A DNA stretch of 18,994 bases from contig JAHRWI010000170.1 of NCBI GenBank assembly GCA_019090225.1, forward strand, positions 1 through 18,994, written 5' to 3'. The DNA comes from Porticoccaceae bacterium (GTDB lineage Bacteria > Pseudomonadota > Gammaproteobacteria > Pseudomonadales > Porticoccaceae). The translations under genes were made by a program, and so were the position numbers. Below the pieces are notes generated by a model. The model searched no databases and had not been told where the DNA came from. It worked only from the letters and a program-made list of their open reading frames with translations. This document shows positions 13,269-18,994 of the stretch, piece by piece; within the stretch, counting starts at the first letter, position 1, and each line of letters starts with the position of its first letter.

Positions 13269-13833
13269 TTTGTCGCCACTGCTGAGGCCACTGACTGGTT
13301 GGTAAGCGCTTAAAGTCACTGCGTACAAACTGACGAATTTTGCCTTCGGCCAGGGCCATGACCAACTCAGCGGTATCGCTGGCAGATAACACGGTGCGTT
13401 TGTTTTCTCGAACCTCCGCCTCTCGAAAAATTTGTTTGATCTGGGTTTCAAGACGATTCAGAACCTGCGCCGCTCGTTTATGCAGTCGCAGAGTTTCGCC
13501 ACTCAAGGCGTCTCCTGCCAGTATGCGGCTGATGCCAGGGTTACGTTCACAGAAACTTAACAGTAAGGAGAGCGTCGCTCCACACTGAGCTTCTGCGGTA
13601 GTTTCTTTATCCAGCACCACGCGCACCCGAGAAAATATCGTATCTTCGACAAATTCAAGCAGGCCATCGTACATCTTCGCCTTACTGGGGAAATGCCGGT
13701 ATAAAGCAGCTACAGAAACCCTCAGATGCTGCGCCAGGAGGGCAGTAGTGATTCTGCTGTGTGGTGAAGACTCCAGCATTTCTGCGAGAGCAGTTAATAT
13801 CTGGTCATGGCGGGATGGGGTCTTAGTTGCCAA
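13246..13833 (-). CDS. slmA: TetR-fold nucleoid occlusion factor SlmA
   Basis: A 195-residue protein with a TetR-type helix-turn-helix at about 26-50 (RITTALLAQHLRVSVAALYRHFPSKAKMYDGL). The body is close to E. coli SlmA: MLESS...RITTA.LA, FVEDTIFSRV, LLLSFCERNPGISRILAGDAL, LNRLETQIKQIFREAE and RQFVRSDFKRLPTSQW. SlmA binds specific chromosomal sites and blocks FtsZ assembly over the nucleoid. The start is TTG at 13833, with AGGA 6 nt upstream and no nearer ATG. It is last in coaBC-algC-argB-slmA, 47 nt after argB. An AT-rich hairpin over its stop region (TTAACGAAA/TTTCGTTGA, 13246-13268) could help end transcripts coming from DUF4124. Confidence 0.9.
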   Translation of the reverse strand: MATKTPSRHDQILTALAEMLESSPHSRITTALLAQHLRVSVAALYRHFPSKAKMYDGLLEFVEDTIFSRVRVVLDKETTAEAQCGATLSLLLSFCERNPGISRILAGDALSGETLRLHKRAAQVLNRLETQIKQIFREAEVRENKRTVLSASDTAELVMALAEGKIRQFVRSDFKRLPTSQWPQQWRQINENLFR

Positions 13834-13880
13834 GTGTAATCCTGTCGTTATTCGGGTTTGTTGTAATCGAGTTTTAGTAT

Positions 13881-14780
13881 TTACGCTTCGTTGGTAATCA
13901 GGGTGCCGACGCCCTGGTCGGTAAAAATTTCCAGTAACATGGCGTGATCGACTCGGCCATCAATAATGTGGGCTGAGGTGACACCATTTTGTACCGCTTC
14001 AAGGGCGCAGCGAATTTTTGGCAGCATGCCACCAGAAATAGTGCCATCAGCGATGAGGGCATCTACCTCGGCAGTGCCAAGCCCAGTTAATATATGTCCA
14101 GCGGCATCCTGAAGGCCGGCGACGTTGGTCAGCAGTATCAGCTTTTGCGCTTTTAGCACCTCGGCGAGCTTACCTGCGACGAGATCGGCGTTAATGTTAT
14201 ACGACGCTCCCTGTTCGTCCACGCCTATGGGCGCAATTACCGGAATAAAATGGCTGTCTGTTAGCATCTCTATTACCTGAGTGTTGATCTTATCGACTTC
14301 GCCAACGTGGCCGATATCAATGATTTCTGGCTCTTCCAGCCCAGGCGTTTTTTTTGAGACGAGCATTTTTTTTGCCATGATTAATTGACCGTCTTTGCCG
14401 GTTAAGCCGACGGCCTTGCCGCCAGCGTTGTTGATCAATGTGACAATTTCTTTATTAACGGTGGCTCCGAGAACCATTTCCACTACGTCCATGGTTTTGC
14501 TATCGGTGACGCGCATTCCATCGACGAATTCGGAGACGATGCCGAGCTTTTCCAGCAGCGCGCCTATTTGCGGGCCGCCCCCGTGGACGACCACGGGGTT
14601 TATACCCACTAATTTCATCAACACAATATCCCTGGCAAAACTGCGTTTAAGTTTTTCATCGGTCATGGCGTTGCCGCCAAATTTAACTATCAGCGTACTA
14701 CCGGTAAATTTTTGTATGTAAGGCAGGGCTTCGGAAAGAATAGTTGAGGTATGAATGGCTTCTTCACGGGTCAGTGACAT
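13881..14780 (-). CDS. argB: Acetylglutamate kinase
   Basis: A 299-residue amino-acid-kinase-family enzyme that phosphorylates N-acetyl-L-glutamate in the second step of arginine synthesis. Motifs are LIVKFGGNAM (about 28-37), VVVHGGGPQIGALLEKLG, FVDGMRVTDSKTMDVVEMVL, YNINADLVAGKLAEVL and GGMLPKIRCALEAVQNG. The extended N-terminal helix (about residues 1-25) is the feature of the hexameric, arginine-inhibited class, as in Pseudomonas NAGK, so feedback control by arginine is likely (inference). AGGAG lies 12 nt before the ATG, a long spacing. The gene follows algC by 43 nt. Confidence 0.95.
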   Translation of the reverse strand: MSLTREEAIHTSTILSEALPYIQKFTGSTLIVKFGGNAMTDEKLKRSFARDIVLMKLVGINPVVVHGGGPQIGALLEKLGIVSEFVDGMRVTDSKTMDVVEMVLGATVNKEIVTLINNAGGKAVGLTGKDGQLIMAKKMLVSKKTPGLEEPEIIDIGHVGEVDKINTQVIEMLTDSHFIPVIAPIGVDEQGASYNINADLVAGKLAEVLKAQKLILLTNVAGLQDAAGHILTGLGTAEVDALIADGTISGGMLPKIRCALEAVQNGVTSAHIIDGRVDHAMLLEIFTDQGVGTLITNEA

Positions 14781-14823
14781 AAGCGCGATGTGCTCCTGGT
14801 AAATAGGCGTAAAATAAAGTTGG

Positions 14824-17211
14824 CTAAAAAGGCAGCTTGATATCAGGGATGATAGGGGTAATTTGTTCTCTAAAACAAGTTTGTATGGCTTTTAACGCCT
14901 CGTTATCGTCCGCTTCAAAGCGGAGGGTGAGCGAGGGTGAGGTGTTGGATACTCGAATCAGCCCCCAGCCGTTGGAGAATTCAAGCCGCAGACCGTCCAG
15001 ATCATTTAGTGTGCCGTCTTTAAATTCTGCGGTTGTTGCTATGGTCTCGAAAATTGAAAACTTTCGATTTTCTGGAACCGGGATTTTTATCTCAGGGGTC
15101 GCTACGGTGTGTTCAAAACTCTCGATTATTTCTTCCAGGCTTTGTTCGCGAACATCCATAATTTCTATCAGGCGAGCTGCTGCGTACAGGCCGTCATCGA
15201 AGCCGAACCAGCGATCGTTGAAAAAAATATGGCCGCTGTATTCTCCGCCGAGGGGGGCATCAGTGTCCTGTATCTTGCGACGGATATTTGAATGGCCGGT
15301 TTTACACATGACTGGCCGACCGCCATAGTTACTGATCAGTCTCGCTAGACGACGGGTCGATTTTACATCGAAGACAATATGGGCACCAGGTTGTCGGTTG
15401 AGCACGTCGCGGGCATAAATCATCAATAGCTCGTCCGGCCAGACAATACGGCCTGTGGCCGAGACGGCAACAAGCCGGTCGCCATCGCCATCAAAAGCCA
15501 GGCCTAGATCGGCATTTTCATGGGCCACTACCGAAATCAGGTCTTGGAGGTTGTTGGGGTCGGAAGGGTCGGGGGCGTGGTTAGGGAATTTGCCATCGAC
15601 ATCGCAATACATCGGTGTCACCTGACATCCGAGGGCTTCCAGAACCTGGGGTGCTAGAGGTCCCATGACGCCGTTTGCACAGTCAACAACGACGTGTAAT
15701 GGCTGAGTTGTTTGCACATCATCATGGATAGCCTGGCAGTAGGCGCCCTCTACGTGTTGCATGTGGGAGTAGCCATTTCCTTTGTGCCATTGTTCCGCAG
15801 ACATTGCATGTGCGAGCTGCGCGATGCCATCAGGTTTCATAACATTCTGATCAATAATTATTTTGAAGCCATTATCCTCAGGCGGATTATGGCTGGCGGT
15901 AACAATAACCCCGGATGTCACCTCAGGCAAAGTGTGAAGACCATAATTGAATACGGGGGTGGGTATGCAGCCGAGATCGATAACATCGCACCCCGTAGAT
16001 AGAATTCCCTCGATTAATGCTTCATGTAGTTTGGGGCTTGTCGTCCGTCCATCTGCCGCTACGGCCAGGGCCGACTGCTGGGTAGTAATAGCGTTGCTAC
16101 CCAGAGTTTTGCCCAGGGCTTCGGCAAACTGTACCGTGATTTGATTGCGAGCCTGCCCCCGAATATCGTAGTCTCGGAATACTTCTATTGGGTATTTTTC
16201 CGTATCGTCTGGGCCATCAGGCTTCGTTGCTTTAGTTGTTACGCGGCTCTTTGTTAACAGAAGCTTTTCTCTTACAAGTTCATTGAGTTCCTCCGAAGAG
16301 AGATCGTCAGGAGATGTTTTCTGTTTTGCCGTAACGATGGCGCCGATATTCCCCGGGAAAAGGGCGTTAAGCCGTACTAAAAGTACTATAAACGCTATTG
16401 TTAATAAGGCGACGCCTGATAGGCTCGATAGAAAAAGGGCTCTAGGTTGGGCGGTATTCTGTATCAGCGCAGTCGTTGCGGTATAGGATAGTTGCCATCC
16501 TTGAACTGTTTTAACAGGTACCACTTGGTTTAGATCCATCGAGCTGCTGCCCAACGAAATTATAGTTTGTGGGCTAAAACCGGATGCATTTTGGAGAATT
16601 TTGGTGAGCCCGAGGTGTTCAGGGTTATACTCAAGGGGTGTTTTTAATACGTCTCTTGAAAAGGTCGCGAGCAAGCTTCCTACTACGTTTGAGTCGTCAC
16701 TGCCCCGAACCGGCGTGGCGATATAGATAGCCCATTCTCCGTCGAGCTTGATAGCCACTGGAGCCGGTGTTTTGCCGAGGCCTGCCCGGTGTAAGAGGTC
16801 GGCAGCAACAAAATTTTCTGAGTATGAAGGGTAATCTTCCAGGTTTTTAACCAGGGACACATTCTTCAGCAACGGCCACGATCCTAAGAGATGGTTTTGG
16901 GCTTCTATTACGCTGTTTTTGTCACTTGTTAGCAGGGCTTGAACGAGAGTCTTTTGCTGGGCTTCCTGTTTCAGCCTGGTTTCAAGCCCGGCCATGTAAT
17001 TTGCGACTTCGGTGGCTAAGGTATGAGCGCTGACATCAACCTGCTTGAGTATTTTTTTATTCCATGGCTTTAGTACTTGCACTTGATACAGTTTGTAGCC
17101 GATGAATATGGCGCTACAAACCAGCACCACCAGCCCTATAAGGATGATGGGTGCTTTGGTTAAATTCCGCAGATGGACTAAAAACGTTCCAGGTTTTTCC
17201 TTGCTAGCCAA
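14824..17211 (-). CDS. algC: Membrane-anchored phosphomannomutase/phosphoglucomutase (AlgC) with N-terminal sensor-like domain
   Basis: A 795-residue protein. The C-terminal half (about 340-795) is a complete alpha-D-phosphohexomutase: phosphoserine loop TASHNPP (S440), metal loop DGDGDR (574-579), sugar-specificity loop GEYSGH (656-661) and phosphate-binding RVSNTSPSLTLR (753-764). It interconverts mannose/glucose 6- and 1-phosphates for exopolysaccharide and LPS precursors. The N-terminal half has two membrane helices (about 18-40 and 258-281) flanking about 215 residues predicted to be extracytoplasmic, with a helical then cache-like layout (WAIYIATPVRG). A linker (about 285-338) follows. 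Classical AlgC is about 463 residues, but long forms are annotated in Pseudomonas. The start is TTG at 17211, with AGGAG inside the end of coaBC 8 nt upstream. Confidence 0.92.
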   Translation of the reverse strand: MASKEKPGTFLVHLRNLTKAPIILIGLVVLVCSAIFIGYKLYQVQVLKPWNKKILKQVDVSAHTLATEVANYMAGLETRLKQEAQQKTLVQALLTSDKNSVIEAQNHLLGSWPLLKNVSLVKNLEDYPSYSENFVAADLLHRAGLGKTPAPVAIKLDGEWAIYIATPVRGSDDSNVVGSLLATFSRDVLKTPLEYNPEHLGLTKILQNASGFSPQTIISLGSSSMDLNQVVPVKTVQGWQLSYTATTALIQNTAQPRALFLSSLSGVALLTIAFIVLLVRLNALFPGNIGAIVTAKQKTSPDDLSSEELNELVREKLLLTKSRVTTKATKPDGPDDTEKYPIEVFRDYDIRGQARNQITVQFAEALGKTLGSNAITTQQSALAVAADGRTTSPKLHEALIEGILSTGCDVIDLGCIPTPVFNYGLHTLPEVTSGVIVTASHNPPEDNGFKIIIDQNVMKPDGIAQLAHAMSAEQWHKGNGYSHMQHVEGAYCQAIHDDVQTTQPLHVVVDCANGVMGPLAPQVLEALGCQVTPMYCDVDGKFPNHAPDPSDPNNLQDLISVVAHENADLGLAFDGDGDRLVAVSATGRIVWPDELLMIYARDVLNRQPGAHIVFDVKSTRRLARLISNYGGRPVMCKTGHSNIRRKIQDTDAPLGGEYSGHIFFNDRWFGFDDGLYAAARLIEIMDVREQSLEEIIESFEHTVATPEIKIPVPENRKFSIFETIATTAEFKDGTLNDLDGLRLEFSNGWGLIRVSNTSPSLTLRFEADDNEALKAIQTCFREQITPIIPDIKLPF

Positions 17212-17214
17212 AAA

Positions 17215-18414
17215 TTACACTCCTGTTACCCGGGCTGCTATATAGCTAATCAAATGTGTTGCCAGCGAGGCTTTGTTCATTATTGGCAAGGTTTCGGCTT
17301 GCTCCGAAGATATGAGTGTGACCTGATTGTCGTCGCTATTAAAGCCGATGGCCTGATTGGACACATCGTTAGCGATCACTAGATCGAGGTTTTTGCCGAC
17401 TAATTTTTTGCGGGCATAGCTTTCCAGGTTATTTGTTTCAGCGGCAAAGCCGACCGTAAAAGGTCGGTTTTCAAGGGCCGCTATGCTGGCGACAATGTCG
17501 GGGTTTTTGGTCAGCGCGATGCTGATGTCATCGTCGGTTTTCTTTATTTTTTGACCGGCGCTATGTTCTGGTCGGTAATCAGCAACTGCAGCAGCGGCGA
17601 TAAAAATATCGGCACCTTTAACTGCTTCGAGTGAGGCGGCCAGCATGTCTAGTGCCGAGACGGTGGGGACGACGCTTATTTTTTCTGGCGGCGCTAGATT
17701 CACGGGCCCGCTGATTAAGACAGTTTCTGCACCGGCTTCCATGGCTGCGATGGCCAGGGCATAACCCATTTTCCCGGAGCTGTGATTGGATATATAACGA
17801 ACCGGATCAAGGGCTTCGCGGGTCGGTCCAGCGGTGATAACCACCTTTTTGCCACTGAGCAAGTTAGAGCTAAACAGACCAGCGACTTGTTCGACCAGCG
17901 CGTCGACTTCTTCCATACGTCCAGCGCCTGTATCGCCGCATGCCTGGTAGCCCTGGCCAGGGCCAAATATTTTGTTGCCACGACTTTTCAATTTGTCGAT
18001 ATTTTCCTGAGTGCTTGCCTGCGCCCACATGGCCTGATTCATGGCCGGTGCCAGGGCAATCTGGCAGTGGCTCGCGAGACACACGGTGCTGAGCAGGTCG
18101 CTGCCCTCGCCATGACAGAGGCGGGCAAGAAAATTTGCACTGGCAGGTGCGATCAGAATTAAGTCAGCCCAGCGGGCGAGTTCAATGTGCCCCATTGCGG
18201 CCTCGGCTTCGGGGTCGAGCAAGTTGGTATGAACGGGATGCCCAGATAGAGCCTGGAGGGTTAAAGGAGTAATGAATTCCTGTGCAGCCGGTGTCATTAT
18301 GACTCGAACCTCAGCCCCCGATTTTTGTAGAAGGCGGATCAGTTCGGCGCTTTTATAGGCGGCGATACCGCCGGTAACGCCAAGCAGAATATGCTTGTTG
18401 ACCAAGGAGCTCAT
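17215..18414 (-). CDS. coaBC: Bifunctional phosphopantothenoylcysteine decarboxylase/synthetase
   Basis: A 399-residue enzyme of coenzyme A synthesis. It joins cysteine to 4'-phosphopantothenate (CoaB, CTP-dependent) and decarboxylates the product (CoaC, FMN-dependent). CoaC part (about 1-185): LGVTGGIAAYK, the active-site His in MGHIELARWAD (H76), LAPAMNQAMW and the ACGDTGAGRM substrate clamp (C159). CoaB part (about 188-399): KKVVITAGPTREALDPVRYISNHSSGKMG (N210), AAVADYRP and the lysine of QKIKK (K289). I start at ATG 18414 (MSSLVNKHILLG), the family N-terminus; an open extension to 18501 is probably untranslated. Only 3 nt separate it from algC, and dut, usually here, is missing. Confidence 0.95.
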   Translation of the reverse strand: MSSLVNKHILLGVTGGIAAYKSAELIRLLQKSGAEVRVIMTPAAQEFITPLTLQALSGHPVHTNLLDPEAEAAMGHIELARWADLILIAPASANFLARLCHGEGSDLLSTVCLASHCQIALAPAMNQAMWAQASTQENIDKLKSRGNKIFGPGQGYQACGDTGAGRMEEVDALVEQVAGLFSSNLLSGKKVVITAGPTREALDPVRYISNHSSGKMGYALAIAAMEAGAETVLISGPVNLAPPEKISVVPTVSALDMLAASLEAVKGADIFIAAAAVADYRPEHSAGQKIKKTDDDISIALTKNPDIVASIAALENRPFTVGFAAETNNLESYARKKLVGKNLDLVIANDVSNQAIGFNSDDNQVTLISSEQAETLPIMNKASLATHLISYIAARVTGV

Positions 18415-18445
18415 AGGAAGCCTGTAAAAATGGGTGGCAGGCGCT

Positions 18446-18454
18446 AAGATAACA
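18446..18454 (-). promoter_or_regulatory. Candidate extended -10 promoter for coaBC operon
   Basis: On the minus strand TGTTATCTT (18454-18446) is an extended -10 element (TGn plus TATCTT). It would place the start near 18439, about 25 nt before the coaBC ATG. The -35 region is poor (TTCGTA at 17 nt). It lies in the 104-bp divergent gap with radC, where I see no clear plus-strand promoter. Confidence 0.3.
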
Positions 18455-18518
18455 TTTGTAAAGGCAATTACGAAGGCCAGAATCATCAGGAAACTGGGCA
18501 TTAATAGAGGGATTTGCT

Positions 18519-18994
18519 ATGACCATCAAGGATTGGCCGGAAGGAGAGCGGCCCAGGGAAAAATTGTTATTGCTGGGTGCAAAAGCGTTGTCGGATGCTG
18601 AATTATTAGCCATATTTTTGCGTACCGGTATTGCTGGGCGTTCAGCGGTGGATTTGGCTCGGGATCTGCTCGTTGAATTCGGCAGTATTTCAGCTTTATT
18701 GCGTGCCGATTGCGAGACGTTTTGTGCGGTTAAAGGTCTGGGTGAGGCGAAGTTTACCCAACTGCAATCGGCGCTGGAATTATCTCGACGGCATATGCGA
18801 GAGCAGTTGGCCCGGGATACGGTATTCAGTGATCCTGAGGCCGTGACTGGTTTCGTTAGAGCGCACCTACAGGATTATCAGCATGAGGTGTTTATGGTCT
18901 TATTTCTGGATACCCGGCACCGATTAATCGCCGTCGAAGAATTATTTCGGGGCACTATTGACGGGGCCAGTGTTTATCCGCGAGAGGTTGCCAA
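18519..18994 (+). CDS. radC: RadC family JAB/MPN-domain protein, truncated by window edge
   Basis: The first 158 codons of a gene that continues beyond the window. The N-terminus MTIKDWPEGERPREKLLLLG and SDAELLAIFLRTG are characteristic of RadC. A helix-hairpin-helix follows (CAVKGLGEAKFTQLQSALEL, about 69-88), then the start of the MPN/JAB domain (HEVFMVLFLDTRHRLIAVEELFRGTIDGASVYPREV) with its conserved Glu. The HxH...D metal motif would lie just past the edge. RadC was once linked to DNA repair, but its biochemical role is unsettled. It is divergent from coaBC, as in E. coli and Pseudomonas. The ATG is preceded by GAGGGA. Confidence 0.93.
   Translation, partial: MTIKDWPEGERPREKLLLLGAKALSDAELLAIFLRTGIAGRSAVDLARDLLVEFGSISALLRADCETFCAVKGLGEAKFTQLQSALELSRRHMREQLARDTVFSDPEAVTGFVRAHLQDYQHEVFMVLFLDTRHRLIAVEELFRGTIDGASVYPREVA

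Noticed and set aside
18415..18501. A 29-residue N-terminal extension of CoaBC (MPSFLMILAFVIAFTN...) resembling a membrane segment
   Set aside because: CoaBC is cytosolic, and the family begins at the internal MSSLVNKHILLG. The extension covers the likely promoter and is divergent from radC.

Overview
The window is an ordinary-looking chromosomal stretch of a gammaproteobacterium, at roughly 50-55% G+C by eye. It is gene-dense, with no IS, phage, CRISPR, rRNA or tRNA recognised. The gene content resembles two conserved Pseudomonas neighbourhoods placed close together: the end of a cytochrome c oxidase (cox) assembly cluster, and the radC-coaBC-(dut)-algC-argB-...-pyrE-crc-rph-yicC-gmk-rpoZ-spoT-ridA block. 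A SlmA-type nucleoid-occlusion regulator (as in enterobacterial coaBC-dut-slmA-pyrE) and a Crc homologue occur together. This suggests a marine or environmental gammaproteobacterium near Pseudomonadales/Cellvibrionales rather than Pseudomonas itself; the taxonomic placement is inference.

Layout. (1) 1-2996, plus strand: tail of a thioredoxin-like cox-cluster protein, then COX15/CtaA (heme A synthase), CtaB (heme O synthase) and SCO1, tightly packed with overlaps. Together they make heme A and metallate CuA for an aa3-type oxidase that presumably lies upstream. (2) 3105-5486, plus strand: an accessory island with an LLM-class flavin/F420 oxidoreductase, a DUF1330 protein, a VOC-fold protein and a DUF1643 protein. 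(3) 5507-8361, minus strand: rpoZ-spoT-ridA, probably transcribed from a promoter at the end of gmk. (4) 8564-10063, minus strand: yicC-gmk. (5) 10211-13227: rph (+), crc (-), then pyrE and a DUF4124 protein (+). (6) 13246-18414, minus strand: coaBC-algC-argB-slmA. (7) radC (+) runs off the right edge.

Functionally the right two thirds is housekeeping: stringent response (SpoT, with RpoZ alongside), nucleotide metabolism (Gmk, PyrE), RNA maturation and decay (Rph, YicC), CoA, arginine and sugar-phosphate synthesis, and division control (SlmA). The points most worth a second look are these: a Crc homologue that has lost exonuclease catalytic residues, together with an AAN-repeat (Hfq/Crc-type) motif overlapping the ribosome-binding site of the LLM oxidoreductase; an AlgC with a membrane-anchored N-terminal sensor-like half; the absence of dut from its usual place between coaBC and algC; and an SpoT synthetase loop reading E-F-K-D instead of the usual R-x-K-D. 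I found no clear candidate for a wholly undescribed multi-gene system.
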